Counted from the first letter of the stretch, positions 1-11,252 are shown. The stretch is DNA of 64,000 nt from Sinorhizobium sp. RAC02 (GCF_001713395.1 NZ_CP016450.1:3316501-3380500); one strand, 5' to 3'. A program made the numbers and translations. Notes: generated by a model from the letters alone, not told the origin.

Positions 1-672
1 CTTGCGGCGCGCCTCCTGCATCCAGCGCGACAGGCTGTTGCCGCTGGCCGCAAAGGCGAGGGTTACCTCGCCCGGTAGCTGGCGGATGGCGCGTTGCGTA
101 CCCGTCTGGCTGAGGCCGAGGCCGCCGACGACGATGGCGATGCGCGTACCGCGCGCGCCGGACCAGGGCCGGGCGTATTGGTCCATCGGCCGGGTGCCGT
201 CGGGACCGATGATCGGGATCTTGCCGTCGGACGTGTCTTCGAGCAGGTCGTCGTTCGGGAACGCGGCCGTGCGCGCGTCCTGGCCGATGCGGTTGGCTTC
301 GATGATGAGCGGGCCATCGCCGTCGCGTGTACCCGGCGAGTACTTGCGCACGATATTGCCGTCGTCGGTCAACGTTTCCTCGACCTGCGCGCCGGAAAGC
401 CCATTCGCCCTGCGCACGCCGTCCTTGGCGTCGGCCGTCTTCTGGTCGGCATTGGTGTCGGTCGGCGTTTGGGATGCGGCTTCTTCAACGGGAGCCGTGA
501 GGGGCGCGGTGCGCAGCCCGCTCGGCGCCAGCGATGTCCAGCCGGAAAAGCCGAGGAGACCCACGATGGCGACGGCAAACACGAAATTGCCGGCGGAGAA
601 CCGCGAGGGTCCTGCCGTTCCTGGCCTTGCCTTGCGGTCCTGGCCGAGAGGTGCGTGAATGTCTGTGCCCAA
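1..672 (-). CDS. divergent polysaccharide deacetylase family protein (partial, 3' end outside window)
   Basis: 224 codons read without a stop from a TTG at 672 to the window edge. The N-terminus (about residues 26-44) is one hydrophobic segment, so the protein is probably membrane-anchored with its body in the periplasm. A low-complexity Ala/Thr/Asp linker follows, and the conserved core begins at IAIVVGGLG (residues 178-186), a signature of the YibQ/DUF610 family related to NodB-type deacetylases. The gene lies 72 bases downstream of ctpA on the same strand, the usual rhizobial order, which suggests a cell-wall or envelope role. The catalytic part is mostly outside the window. The TTG start is the first in-frame start and no clear ribosome site was seen, so the exact start is uncertain. 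Confidence 0.85.
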   Translation of the reverse strand, partial: MGTDIHAPLGQDRKARPGTAGPSRFSAGNFVFAVAIVGLLGFSGWTSLAPSGLRTAPLTAPVEEAASQTPTDTNADQKTADAKDGVRRANGLSGAQVEETLTDDGNIVRKYSPGTRDGDGPLIIEANRIGQDARTAAFPNDDLLEDTSDGKIPIIGPDGTRPMDQYARPWSGARGTRIAIVVGGLGLSQTGTQRAIRQLPGEVTLAFAASGNSLSRWMQEARRK

Positions 673-744
673 GGTCAGTCCGCGCTGGCCGGAAGGTGCG
701 GAGGAAAACAGGGCCCGCGCTGCGGCGGGCCCTGCGAATGCATC

Positions 745-2067
745 TTACTTCTTCAGCTCGGCCTTTTCCGGATTGGCTGGGAAGGACGGGTCGGTCTTCT
801 GGCCGCGCAGCAGTTCCAGCGCGTACTGCAGCTGCAGGTCGTCCTTGGCTTCCGGCGGCACGTAGGCGGACGAACCCGAACCGGATTCCGTCTCGCTCTG
901 GCCCTGGATATGGCCGCGCAGGTTCGATTCGCCGGCGGATTCCAGCTTGCCCTGCAATTCCGGCGGCAGCGGCTGTTCGACCGTGACGTCCGGCGTAATA
1001 CCGGTGCCCTGGATCGATTTGCCGGATGGCGTGTAGTAGAGCGCCGTCGTCAGGCGCAGCGCACCGGCGTCACCCATCGGGATGATGGTCTGGACCGAAC
1101 CCTTGCCGAAGGACCGCGTGCCGAGCACGGTGGCACGGCGCAGATCCTGCAGAGCGCCAGCGACGATTTCAGACGCCGATGCCGAACCGCCATTGACCAT
1201 GACGATGACCGGCTTGCCGTCGGTGATGTCGCCCGGCGTCGCGTTGAAGCGGCGGGTTTCGTCCTCGTTGCGGCCGCGGGTCGAGACGACCTCGCCGCGT
1301 TCCAGGAAGGCGTCGGAAACGTTGATTGCTTGGTCGAGCAGACCACCCGGGTTGAGGCGCAGGTCGAGCACGTAGCCCTTCAGCTTGTCGGCCGGAACCT
1401 CTTCCTTGATCTTTTCGATCGCGGCTTCCAGGTCGTCATAGGTCTTTTCCGTGAACGAGATGACGCGGAGGTAACCGACATCGCCCTCGACGCGGGATTT
1501 TACGGCCCGCACGGCGATGATGTCGCGCATGATCGTCAGTTCGATCGGCTTGTCGGCGCCCTTGCGGATCAGCGTCAGCTTGATCGGCGTGTTGACGGCG
1601 CCGCGCATCTTCTCGACGGCTTCTTCCAGCTTCAGGCCGCGCACTTCCGCGCCGTCGATCTTCGCAATGAAGTCGCCCGCGAGAACACCCGCGCGGGATG
1701 CCGGCGTGTCGTCGATCGGCGTGATGACCTTGACGAGTTCGTCTTCCATCGTGACTTCGATGCCGAGACCGCCGAATTCACCGCGCGTCTGCGTGCGCAT
1801 GTCCTCGGCGTCCTTGGCATTCATGTAGGAGGAATGCGGGTCGAGCGAGGTGAGCATGCCGTTGATGGCATTCTCGATCAGCTGGTCTTCCTTCGGCGGC
1901 GTCACGTACTGGGCGCGCACACGCTCGAAGACATCACCGAAGATGGAAAGCTCGCGATAGGTCGACGAGCCGGCAGCTTCGGCGGGCAATGTTGCCGTGT
2001 TGATGACGCTCATGGCCGTCGCACCCATGAGTGCACCGACGAGAACAAGAGAAGCCCTACGTATCAT
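745..2067 (-). CDS. ctpA: carboxyl-terminal processing protease CtpA (S41 family)
   Basis: 440 residues: signal or anchor peptide (1-33), PDZ domain (about 102-170) and S41 protease domain. The catalytic serine lies in GGSASASEI (Ser297) and the lysine in GTRSFGKG (Lys322); the 25-residue spacing matches that of E. coli Prc as I recall it. The family cleaves C-terminal tails of exported proteins and cell-wall enzymes in the periplasm. The chosen ATG gives MIRRASLVLV and overlaps the end of the upstream envC-like gene by 11 bases, implying translational coupling. A longer frame to 2142 exists but would put 25 polar residues before the signal peptide, so I reject it. Confidence 0.95.
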   Translation of the reverse strand: MIRRASLVLVGALMGATAMSVINTATLPAEAAGSSTYRELSIFGDVFERVRAQYVTPPKEDQLIENAINGMLTSLDPHSSYMNAKDAEDMRTQTRGEFGGLGIEVTMEDELVKVITPIDDTPASRAGVLAGDFIAKIDGAEVRGLKLEEAVEKMRGAVNTPIKLTLIRKGADKPIELTIMRDIIAVRAVKSRVEGDVGYLRVISFTEKTYDDLEAAIEKIKEEVPADKLKGYVLDLRLNPGGLLDQAINVSDAFLERGEVVSTRGRNEDETRRFNATPGDITDGKPVIVMVNGGSASASEIVAGALQDLRRATVLGTRSFGKGSVQTIIPMGDAGALRLTTALYYTPSGKSIQGTGITPDVTVEQPLPPELQGKLESAGESNLRGHIQGQSETESGSGSSAYVPPEAKDDLQLQYALELLRGQKTDPSFPANPEKAELKK

Positions 2068-3487
2068 TGCGTGCCTTTCCAGCATATTTGGCGGACCACC
2101 ATGGCCGGGAATCAACCGGTTTTCCGTTCTTTCGGAATTCAATGTAAAGTGTCGGCTTGTCTGTTTCCAGCGTCAAAGCGTTGACACTCGCGACCCTTTT
2201 TTCACCCATCACGGCGAGCGGTTCTCCCGCCACGACGAATTGACCCTCTCGCACGTTCACCCGGTCCATGCCGGAGAGGACGAGATGGTAGCCCGCCCCC
2301 GCATTCAGGATGATCATGCGCCCGTAACTGCGGAACGTGCCGGCAAAGACGATCCAGCCATCCGAGGGTGCCGTGACCAGCGCGCCCGGATTGGCAGCCA
2401 GCGTCAGCCCCTGCGAATCATGGCCGGTGCCGTCCGCTTCGCCGAATCGGCGCAGAACGTCGCCCGCCACGGGATAATCGAGTTTTGCCTGCAGTTCGGA
2501 GAATTCGTATGCCGGAGCAATGCGGTTTTTGTCGGGCACCGCGTCGCGCGCGATCGCCCTCGCCTTCTCCCGCTCGGCCGCGCTCAGGTTGCGCAGTTCC
2601 TCTTCCTTGGAGCGCGCAAGGGCTGCCGCATCACGCACAGAGCCGATATCGCGCTCCAGGCTGCCGATCAGGCCTTCGAGGCTGGTCGCGCGGGCTGCGA
2701 GCTCTCCGGCGCGCCGACGTTCGGCGGCGAGCGTGCGGTTGTTGGTCTCTGCCAGGGCCTCGTTCTGGGCCACCAGCAGTTCCGAGCGCTTTTCTTCCTC
2801 GATGCGCAGTTGCATCGCGTCGGTCAGCTCGGTCTTTTCCTGGTCGATATCGCTCTTGATGTCCATCAAGGAGGCGAGGTCGTCGACAAGCGCATTGGTT
2901 TCCTTGCGGATGCCCGGCACGACGGCGCCAAGCAGGATGGCACTGCGCACGGATGACAGCGCATCTTCCGGCGTCACCAGCAAGGCGGGCGGCGGATTGC
3001 GGCCCATGCGCTGGAGGGCAGCCAGAACCTCCGCCAAAAGGCCGCGGCGATCATGCAGCGAGGCGCGCACGCCGGCCTCGCGCTCGCGCATGCCTTCGAG
3101 CCGCTTTTCGCCGGCGAGTATCTTCTCTTCCATATCCTTGCGCGTTGCGGCCGACTTGACGATCGCCTCGCGCAGGCTTTGCCGCGATTTTTCGAGCGTG
3201 GCGATTTCCGCTTCCAGCTCTTTCGTCTTCTCCGAGGAGACGGTGATCGATTGCGAGAGCGTTTCCAGCTCCCGGCGCGTGCTGTCGCGGCGAAGTGCCA
3301 GGGCTGCGGCCGGATCCGGCTCCGCCTTGGGCAGCGAGCCGGTCTTTTCGAGCGTGACCTCGGCCTCGTTCGGCTCGGCGGCAATCGGATAGGGTGCCAC
3401 GGCCAGGATCACGGCAGCCGAGAGCAAAGCCGGCCGCAGCAGGCGGCCAAACCCTTCACCCCGGTTGATTGTGCCGGTTTTCCTCAT
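2057..3487 (-). CDS. murein hydrolase activator EnvC family protein (M23/LytM domain)
   Basis: 476 residues from ATG 3487. A signal peptide ends near the AEPNEAEV segment, a long coiled coil follows (about residues 50-290, rich in Glu/Lys/Leu with leucine heptads), and a LytM/M23 domain closes the protein. The domain lacks a clear set of zinc-binding His/Asp residues, as in EnvC, which activates amidases rather than cutting peptidoglycan itself. The role is therefore probably control of septal peptidoglycan splitting in the periplasm. The frame is open to a TTG at 3541 and a GTG lies between; ATG 3487 fits the signal peptide best. It forms an apparent operon with ctpA. Confidence 0.9.
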   Translation of the reverse strand: MRKTGTINRGEGFGRLLRPALLSAAVILAVAPYPIAAEPNEAEVTLEKTGSLPKAEPDPAAALALRRDSTRRELETLSQSITVSSEKTKELEAEIATLEKSRQSLREAIVKSAATRKDMEEKILAGEKRLEGMREREAGVRASLHDRRGLLAEVLAALQRMGRNPPPALLVTPEDALSSVRSAILLGAVVPGIRKETNALVDDLASLMDIKSDIDQEKTELTDAMQLRIEEEKRSELLVAQNEALAETNNRTLAAERRRAGELAARATSLEGLIGSLERDIGSVRDAAALARSKEEELRNLSAAEREKARAIARDAVPDKNRIAPAYEFSELQAKLDYPVAGDVLRRFGEADGTGHDSQGLTLAANPGALVTAPSDGWIVFAGTFRSYGRMIILNAGAGYHLVLSGMDRVNVREGQFVVAGEPLAVMGEKRVASVNALTLETDKPTLYIEFRKNGKPVDSRPWWSAKYAGKARNDT

Positions 3488-3641
3488 CGTCTCCCGAACG
3501 TCCGTTCTCACCGCTCTATGCTGATTTGGCGCTTTCGCCAAGAAATCCCGCGATCACGAAATCAATTGGGCAACAAACAGCGCCAAAAATACGGCCTCTG
3601 CCATCCTGAACTCTGGGGCTTGCGTGGCGATGACGCTTTCG

Positions 3642-4124
3642 TCAGCTGCGATGGTATGGGTGGCCGGAAAGAATAGTGACGGCGCGATAAAGCTGCTCGG
3701 CGAGTAGGATGCGCACAAGCTGGTGCGGCCAGGTCAACTTGCCGAGGCAGAGCGTGGCGTCGGCACGGGTATAGAGGGCGGGGTCGAGCCCGTCGGCGCC
3801 GCCGATTGCGATCATCAGGTCGCGTTTGCCGCCGTCGCGAAAACCGGCAAGGAGGTCGGCAAAGGCTGGAGAATCGAGCGATTTGCCGCGCTCGTCGAGC
3901 AGGATCAGCACAGCGCCGTCAGGCAGCGCCTTTTCCAGCATCGCCGCTTCCTCGCGCTTGCGTGTCTCGGGGTTGCCGGCACGGCTTTCGCCGACTTCGG
4001 CAAGCTTGCCGAGTTCGAGGCCGATGGCGGGACCGGCCTTCGCGAAACGGTCTATGTAGCGGGCCGCAAGATCCTTCTCCGGGCCGGCCTTCAGCCGTCC
4101 CACCGAAAAAAGTCCAACCCGCAT
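3642..4124 (-). CDS. rlmH: 23S rRNA (pseudouridine-1915-N3)-methyltransferase RlmH
   Basis: 160 residues, the normal family length. It is a SPOUT methyltransferase that modifies helix 69 of 23S rRNA with S-adenosylmethionine. The knot motif IAIGGADGLDP and the C-terminal segment LTWPHQLVRILLAEQLYRA are present, followed by the Tyr-His-Arg-Ser tail that typically ends RlmH. It lies downstream of rsfS on the same strand, a common pairing of two ribosome-related genes; a 129-base gap with a repeat element separates them. Confidence 0.96.
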   Translation of the reverse strand: MRVGLFSVGRLKAGPEKDLAARYIDRFAKAGPAIGLELGKLAEVGESRAGNPETRKREEAAMLEKALPDGAVLILLDERGKSLDSPAFADLLAGFRDGGKRDLMIAIGGADGLDPALYTRADATLCLGKLTWPHQLVRILLAEQLYRAVTILSGHPYHRS

Positions 4125-4207
4125 TGCCCTCGTCCTGTCCGTTCATGGTGGCGCGAAATCGCGTCACCTCTTTTCCTCACCGGACAGGTGTCCGGCACTA
4201 TCGTCGT

Positions 4208-4254
4208 GCGCAATTCCGGACGCAAAAGCGTGTCGTGCTTTCGCTCGAATTGCT
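4208..4254. repeat. rhizobial intergenic palindromic repeat, copy R1
   Basis: A 47-base element bounded by GCAATTCC and GAATTGC, forming an imperfect hairpin. Related copies lie at 34151-34197 (R2) and 53047-53091 (R3). Its last base coincides with the end of the rsfS stop codon on the minus strand, so it sits immediately downstream of rsfS and may end or stabilise that transcript. Confidence 0.7.
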
Positions 4255-4667
4255 CAGTGTACGGTGCCGTCCTCGATCTCGGGAGCTGCCCACATCCGTT
4301 CGATGTTGTAGAACTCCCGGATTTCCGGCCGGAACACGTGAACGATGATATCGCCCGCGTCGATCAGTACCCAGTCGCCCGCCTCGAGGCCTTCGACGCG
4401 GGCATTGCCCAGGCCTTCGTCCTTGAGATCGGAAATGAGGTGATCGGCAATCGCCATGACATGACGGTTCGAGCGTCCGGACACGACCACCATGTAGTCG
4501 CCCAGCGCCGATTTACCGGCAATGTTGATTGAGACGATATCTTCTGCCTTCGAGTCCTCGAGGCTTGCGAGGACCAGTTGAAGCGCACGGTCGGCGGCAT
4601 CGTCGCCACGTCCCGGGCTTTTCGAGAAAACGCTTTTGGCGCTTCCCTTTGCGTGCACTGTTGTCAG
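4254..4667 (-). CDS. rsfS: ribosomal silencing factor RsfS
   Basis: The conserved DUF143/Iojap core runs from DRALQLVLASLEDSKAEDI through ALGDYMVVVSGRSNRHV and WVLIDAGDIIVHVFRPE to the C-terminus. RsfS binds ribosomal protein L14 and blocks subunit joining under starvation. The start is uncertain. A good AAAGGA site lies 6 bases before a CTG at 4667 (Leu-Thr-Thr-Val-His-Ala); the next candidate is a GTG at 4658, and an upstream start at 4700 adds an unlikely Cys-rich extension. I list the CTG reading (137 residues). nadD lies upstream and rlmH downstream on the same strand. Confidence 0.92.
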   Translation of the reverse strand: MTTVHAKGSAKSVFSKSPGRGDDAADRALQLVLASLEDSKAEDIVSINIAGKSALGDYMVVVSGRSNRHVMAIADHLISDLKDEGLGNARVEGLEAGDWVLIDAGDIIVHVFRPEIREFYNIERMWAAPEIEDGTVH

Positions 4668-4786
4668 GTTCGTTCCTTTCTGGGTACCAGGACAGCACAT
4701 CTCGTACCGGCATACCGGACCGGTACATACTAAATGTAGGCATCAATGGGTGCCAGTTTCAAGACGTACTTCTGATGGATGGTTTT

Positions 4787-4849
4787 CTCTAGAGTCTGCG
4801 TTTGTCTTTTCGGGAAAACCGGGTTCGACTTTTCCCTGACAAACTCTAG
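4787..4849. repeat. rhizobial intergenic palindrome between nadD and rsfS
   Basis: Nested inverted repeats: GTTTGTC (4800-4806) pairs with GACAAAC (4838-4844), and GGGAAAA (4812-4818) with TTTTCCC (4830-4836). CTAGAGT and ACTCTAG flank the element. This pattern is a familiar dispersed repeat of Rhizobium and Ensifer genomes, from memory. Its end contains the TAG stop codon of nadD (4846-4848). Confidence 0.7.
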
Positions 4850-5430
4850 CTCTGTGCAGTGCGCAACGCCGTGGAACTCAGTCCCGAACGCGGCCCGTGA
4901 ATGAAGGTCCAGGCGGGCGCCCGGCGGCCCGGCAGCGACATGGCGTCTTCCTCGTCAACGCGGGCATAATCGAAGGTTTTTGCCATGCGCGAGGAGAGGT
5001 AGGAGAGCGTCGAGCCCGGCCGGTCGATGACGGCGATCGGGAAGGTGCAGGCGATCTTCTGCCAGTTCTGCCACTTGTGGAAATTCTTGAGGTTGTCGGC
5101 ACCCATGATCCAGACGAAGTTGACACCGCGGTTCAGCGCCTGCACGCGCTCCAGCGTCTTGGCCGTATAGCTCTGGCCGAGCCGCTTTTCGAAGGCGGTC
5201 ACCTTGATGCGCGGGCCGGGCGCCATGGCCTCGCTCAGGCGAAGGCGCTCGGCAAGTGGCGCCAGTTCGCGGTGATCCTTCAGGGGGTTGCCGGGTGTGA
5301 CCATCCACCAGAGCTGGTCGAGGCCGAGCCGGCGGAGCGCGGTTTCGGCAACCAGTGCGTGGCCTTGGTGCGGCGGGTTGAAGGAGCCGCCGAACAGGCC
5401 GACGGCCATGCCTTTTTCAACATGCGGCAT
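4846..5430 (-). CDS. nadD: nicotinate-nucleotide adenylyltransferase NadD
   Basis: 194 residues from ATG 5430 (Met-Pro-His-Val-Glu-Lys). The nucleotidyltransferase signature GLFGGSFNPPHQGH lies at residues 10-23, with the ISTTALR-like C-terminal motif seen here as LSSTALR. The enzyme makes nicotinate adenine dinucleotide from NaMN and ATP in NAD synthesis. A GTG just after the proA stop would add 13 residues; I prefer the ATG because the family motif then starts close to the N-terminus. It follows proA closely and precedes rsfS, the conserved proBA-nadD-rsfS order. Confidence 0.95.
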   Translation of the reverse strand: MPHVEKGMAVGLFGGSFNPPHQGHALVAETALRRLGLDQLWWMVTPGNPLKDHRELAPLAERLRLSEAMAPGPRIKVTAFEKRLGQSYTAKTLERVQALNRGVNFVWIMGADNLKNFHKWQNWQKIACTFPIAVIDRPGSTLSYLSSRMAKTFDYARVDEEDAMSLPGRRAPAWTFIHGPRSGLSSTALRTAQS

Positions 5431-5467
5431 TTTCAGATAGTGGTCTGCAACCGCGTCCGACGTCACT

Positions 5468-6745
5468 TCAGGGCCGCACCTGTCCGGTGCCGCGCACCCG
5501 GTATTTGAACGAGGTGAGCTGCTCGACGCCAACGGGGCCGCGCGCATGCATCTTTCCCGTGGCGATGCCAATCTCGCCGCCCATGCCGAACTCACCGCCG
5601 TCGGCAAACTGCGTGGAGGCGTTGTGCAGCAGGATCGCCGAATCGATCTCGGTGAAGAAGCGTTCGACCACCGCCGGATCCTCGGCGATGACGGCTTCCG
5701 TATGGGCGGAAGACCAGCGATTGATGTGCTCGATCGCGCCGGAAATGCCGTCAACGAGCGAGACGGAGATGATGGCGTCGAGATATTCCGTCGACCAGTC
5801 CGCCTCCGTCGCGGCAACGAGATCTGGAATACGGGCGCGGATCTCGTCCGTCGCACGAACTTCGCAGCCGGCGGCGCGCAAGCCCTCCATGAGCGGCGCC
5901 AGATGCGTATCGGCGACAGCGCGGTCGATCAGCAGCGTTTCCGCCGCGCCGCAGATGCCGGTGCGGCGCATCTTGGCATTGACGACAATCTGTTGGGCCA
6001 TGCCGAGGTCCGCCGACTTGTCCACGTAGATATGGCACAGGCCTTCGAGATGGGCGAAGACCGGCACGCGTGCCTCGCTCTGCACGCGGGCGACGAGGCT
6101 CTTGCCGCCACGCGGCACAATGACGTCGATCGAGCCGTTGAGACCGGACAGCATGGCGCCGACGGCAGCACGATCCGTCACCGGCACATACTGGATCGCA
6201 TGTTCCGGCAGGCCGGCGCTCTTCAGGCCGGCGACGAGGCAGGAATGGATAGCCTGCGATGAATTTACGCTGTCGGAGCCGCCACGTAGGATCACGGCAT
6301 TGCCGGCCTTCAGGCAGAGCGCGCCGGCATCCGCCGTCACGTTCGGCCGACTCTCATAGATCACGCCGATCACGCCGAGCGGCGTGCGCACGCGCTCGAT
6401 ATGCAGACCGTTCGGGCGGTCCCATTCGGCAATGATGTCGCCGACCGGGTCCTTCAGACCCGCGATGTCGCGGATCGCCGCGGCGATGCCCTCGATGCGC
6501 TCCGGCGTCAGGGTCAGCCGATCGATGAAGGAGGTGGCGACGCCGCTTTCTTTGGCATTGGCAAGATCGATGGTATTTGCCGCGAGAATGGTCTCGCGAC
6601 CCGCAAAGATCTCCGCGGCCATGGCTTCGAGTGCGCGGTTCTTCTGCTCGGCGCTCGCGATGGCGAGCGGGCGGGCGGCCGCGCGGGCGTTGCGGCCGAT
6701 ATCGGCCATCAGGCTGTCGATATCGGTCCTGATCTGATCAAGCAT
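5468..6745 (-). CDS. proA: glutamate-5-semialdehyde dehydrogenase ProA
   Basis: 425 residues, the usual length. An aldehyde-dehydrogenase-fold enzyme that reduces gamma-glutamyl phosphate to glutamate semialdehyde in proline synthesis, using NADPH. The catalytic cysteine lies in [15 protein letters not shown], and [22 protein letters not shown] is the substrate and cofactor region. Its ATG overlaps the end of proB by 8 bases, so the two steps are translationally coupled. Confidence 0.97.
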   Translation of the reverse strand: MLDQIRTDIDSLMADIGRNARAAARPLAIASAEQKNRALEAMAAEIFAGRETILAANTIDLANAKESGVATSFIDRLTLTPERIEGIAAAIRDIAGLKDPVGDIIAEWDRPNGLHIERVRTPLGVIGVIYESRPNVTADAGALCLKAGNAVILRGGSDSVNSSQAIHSCLVAGLKSAGLPEHAIQYVPVTDRAAVGAMLSGLNGSIDVIVPRGGKSLVARVQSEARVPVFAHLEGLCHIYVDKSADLGMAQQIVVNAKMRRTGICGAAETLLIDRAVADTHLAPLMEGLRAAGCEVRATDEIRARIPDLVAATEADWSTEYLDAIISVSLVDGISGAIEHINRWSSAHTEAVIAEDPAVVERFFTEIDSAILLHNASTQFADGGEFGMGGEIGIATGKMHARGPVGVEQLTSFKYRVRGTGQVRP

Positions 6746-7910
6746 GGCTCAAATCCTTTCCCGCCTCGGCAGCGGCCGGCGCGAAAAAGCCGGTCACCAC
6801 CAGATCGTCTCTGTGCACCATGGCAGCGCGGCCGGCATAACCAAGAATGGGCGCGATCTCCGCCGATTTCTTGCCGACGATCAGCCGCGCTTCGTCGGCG
6901 TCGTAACCGGCAAGCCCACGGGCGATCTCGCGCCCGTTGGTGCCGTAGATCGATACGGTATCGCCGCGGGAAAACGAGCCCCAGACGCCCCGCACGCCGG
7001 CAGGCAGCAGGCTTTTACCCGAGGTGAGCGCCGTTTCTGCGCCCGCATCGATTTCGAGACGCCCGGCTGGCTGCAACTGCCCGGCGATCCACGTTTTCCG
7101 TGCCGTTACCGGCGAACCGGAGGGCGCAAACCAGGAGGAGCGGGCGCCCTCTTCCACGGCGCGTAGCGGATGGTCGACCTTGCCCGAGGCGATGATCATG
7201 GCGCAGCCCGCACCCGTCGCGATCTTGCCGGCATCGATCTTGGTGCGCATGCCGCCGCGCGACAGTTCAGAGGCCGCGCCGCCAGCCATCGCCTCGATTT
7301 CCGGCGTGATCGCGTCGATCGTCTCGAGGAAGCGGGCGTCGGGATCGAGATGCGGCGGGGCCGTATAGAGGCCATCGATATCGGAGAGCAGAACCAGCAG
7401 GTCAGCGCCGGTCATGGTGGCGACGCGCGCGGCAAGCCGGTCGTTGTCGCCGTAACGGATTTCCGTGGTCGCGACCGTGTCGTTCTCGTTGATGATCGGC
7501 ACGGCGCCGAGTTTCAGCAATTGGTTGATGGTCGCGCGTGCGTTGAGATAGCGCCGGCGTTCTTCCGTGTCGCCGAGCGTCAGGAGAATCTGGCCCGCGA
7601 CGATGCCATCGGTGGACAGGCTTTCCGACCAGGCGCGGGCGAGCGCGATCTGGCCGACGGCGGCGGCGGCCTGGCTTTCTTCCAGCTTCAGCACGCCCGA
7701 GGGCACCTTCAGCACGGAGCGGCCGAGCGCGATGGCGCCGGAGGAGACGACGAGCACTTCGGTGCCGCCAGCCCTGAGCGCCGCGATATCGGCGCACAGG
7801 TTATCGAGCCATGCCTTTTTCAGGCCGGTGCCCCGGTCGACGAGCAGGGCGGAGCCGATCTTGATCACAATCCGGCGGTATTTTCCGAGCGGTTTGCGGC
7901 TTTTCGTCAT
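6738..7910 (-). CDS. proB: glutamate 5-kinase ProB
   Basis: 390 residues: an amino-acid kinase domain ([13 protein letters not shown] near the N-terminus, INENDTVAT and [11 protein letters not shown] for substrate binding) followed by a C-terminal PUA domain, the long form of ProB. It phosphorylates glutamate, the first and normally proline-inhibited step. The ATG at 7910 lies one base after the obgE stop and overlaps proA at its own end, so obgE-proB-proA read as one transcript. An in-frame upstream start at 7943 lies inside obgE and is less likely. Confidence 0.97.
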   Translation of the reverse strand: MTKSRKPLGKYRRIVIKIGSALLVDRGTGLKKAWLDNLCADIAALRAGGTEVLVVSSGAIALGRSVLKVPSGVLKLEESQAAAAVGQIALARAWSESLSTDGIVAGQILLTLGDTEERRRYLNARATINQLLKLGAVPIINENDTVATTEIRYGDNDRLAARVATMTGADLLVLLSDIDGLYTAPPHLDPDARFLETIDAITPEIEAMAGGAASELSRGGMRTKIDAGKIATGAGCAMIIASGKVDHPLRAVEEGARSSWFAPSGSPVTARKTWIAGQLQPAGRLEIDAGAETALTSGKSLLPAGVRGVWGSFSRGDTVSIYGTNGREIARGLAGYDADEARLIVGKKSAEIAPILGYAGRAAMVHRDDLVVTGFFAPAAAEAGKDLSHA

Positions 7911-7911
7911 C

Positions 7912-9868
<1,957 letters not shown>

Positions 9869-9907
9869 TGCAGGAGAACCGGGGCGGTTTTTCCGCCCCG
9901 GTTCATG

Positions 9908-10498
9908 TTAGTGCCTTGGCGCTGCCGGACGGAAATCACCCGGCTCCAGGCGCGTTTCGATATGGGCGACCATCGTGCCACGCGCCAGGCTGAACACGTC
10001 GCTGCACCCGGTCACGCGAAACCCCGCCTTTTCCTGCACCTTCAGCGAGGCGAGGTTGTCGGCGAAGATGCCGGAATGGATCACCGTGCCCGGCATGCGC
10101 ATGAGGAAACGTGTCGTTGCCGCATGCACCGCCTCGCTCATATAGCCGCGCCGCCAGTAGAAGCGGTTCAGCCAATAGCCGAGTTCCCATTCGCTGCCAC
10201 GCTGCTCGAAGGAGACGCAGCCGATATGGACGTCGTCGCCGGCGGTGATGGCAAAGGCCCAGCCCTCCTGGAGATCGGTGGTCGCCACCGACAGCCATTC
10301 GGTCGCATCCTGCCGGTCATAGGGGGCGGGCACCCGCGCCAGCATGCGCGAGACCTGGAAGTCGTTGAGCGACTGGGCGATCGCGTCCGCATCGGACATG
10401 CGGTGCGGACGCAGCACGAGACGCGCCGTCGTGATGACCGGGCAGGGCCCGGGACCGGTAACGCGCTCGTGCTCCATCGGGGTCTGCATGGCATTCAT
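9908..10498 (-). CDS. GNAT family N-acetyltransferase (RimJ/RimL type), second of a tandem pair
   Basis: 196 residues. ITTARLVLRPHRMSDADA opens the domain, ELGYWLNRFYWRRGYMSEAV is the acetyl-CoA binding region, and NLASLKVQEKAGFR is the family's C-terminal motif. It probably transfers acetyl from acetyl-CoA to an amine of a protein or small molecule; the substrate is unknown. Its ATG overlaps the stop of the upstream acetyltransferase (ATGA). The two proteins align over their whole length, so they look like an old tandem duplication. Confidence 0.88.
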   Translation of the reverse strand: MNAMQTPMEHERVTGPGPCPVITTARLVLRPHRMSDADAIAQSLNDFQVSRMLARVPAPYDRQDATEWLSVATTDLQEGWAFAITAGDDVHIGCVSFEQRGSEWELGYWLNRFYWRRGYMSEAVHAATTRFLMRMPGTVIHSGIFADNLASLKVQEKAGFRVTGCSDVFSLARGTMVAHIETRLEPGDFRPAAPRH

Positions 10499-11127
10499 CG
10501 CATGCCTCCCCAGCTCTTCAACGAGACCCAGGTCTTGCGGTCGAGCCTGTACCATTCGACGGGAACCATACCGCCGACCGAAAGGCTCTGCACCATGCCG
10601 GTCGCCTGGAACTGGAAGCCGCACTTCTGGATGACCCGCCGGGACGGGATGTTCATGACCCGGCAGCGCGCATCGATCTGCTCGACGTCGCGGGTGCGGA
10701 AGACCATGTCGATCAGTGCATGGGCCGCTTCGGTGACATAACCCTGGTTCCAGTAGGGCTCGCCCAGCCAATAACCAAGCTCGACCGTTCGCCCATCCTC
10801 GTGCGGCTCGATGCCGCAGCAACCGAGGAAGGCGCCGTTGTCGGCTTTGGTAATGGCATAGACGCACTTGCCAATCGCGCCGGCGCGTGTGCGTCGCACG
10901 AAATCGGCGGCATCCGCCACCGTATAGGGGTGGGGCATGCGGGCGACCATGTTGGCGATGTTGGCGTTGTTGGCGAGATGGGCAAGGGCGTCGATGTCGT
11001 CTTCGTGCGGAGCTCTCATGACGAGCCTCTGCGACAGTAAGATCGGGCAATCGGTCCTTGGCCGTTCAGGCCTCAGCCTTTCCTTGGGAGACCGTGATTG
11101 GTCTCCTCTCAACAAGTCGGTTTGCAT
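10495..11127 (-). CDS. GNAT family N-acetyltransferase (RimJ/RimL type), first of a tandem pair
   Basis: 210 residues from ATG 11127 with a GGAGGA site 8 bases upstream. About 27 non-conserved residues precede ILLSQRLVMRAPHEDDIDA. The acetyl-CoA site is ELGYWLGEPYWNQGYVTEA, and the end motif contains IPSRRVIQKCGFQ. It resembles the next gene (shared RLV-R, M-ARMP-PY and ELGYWL blocks) and is translationally coupled to it. Substrate unknown. Confidence 0.88.
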   Translation of the reverse strand: MQTDLLRGDQSRSPKERLRPERPRTDCPILLSQRLVMRAPHEDDIDALAHLANNANIANMVARMPHPYTVADAADFVRRTRAGAIGKCVYAITKADNGAFLGCCGIEPHEDGRTVELGYWLGEPYWNQGYVTEAAHALIDMVFRTRDVEQIDARCRVMNIPSRRVIQKCGFQFQATGMVQSLSVGGMVPVEWYRLDRKTWVSLKSWGGMR

Positions 11128-11150
11128 GGTTCAGTCCTCCGGAACGAGAA

Positions 11151-11185
11151 AGGGGAGATGGGTCTTGCCCCATCTCCCCTTTTTT
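11151..11185 (-). terminator. hairpin terminator after rpmA
   Basis: A 12-base-pair perfect stem (11151-11162 with 11169-11180) and a 6-base loop, flanked by a T run on the plus side and a shorter, T-rich stretch on the minus side. It lies between rpmA and the acetyltransferase genes, all on the minus strand, so its likely job is to end the rplU-rpmA transcript. The shape would work in either direction. Confidence 0.75.
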
Positions 11186-11252
11186 CGTCAGGTCTGAACC
11201 TGTCGCGCCAGCCGGGTCAATGAGACGCCGGCTGTTTTAGAGCGCTACCGGC

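Noticed and set aside
94..2184. A 696-codon open frame on the plus strand opposite the deacetylase and ctpA genes
   Set aside because: High GC content keeps antisense frames open; the minus-strand proteins have clear family motifs and the antisense product shows none.
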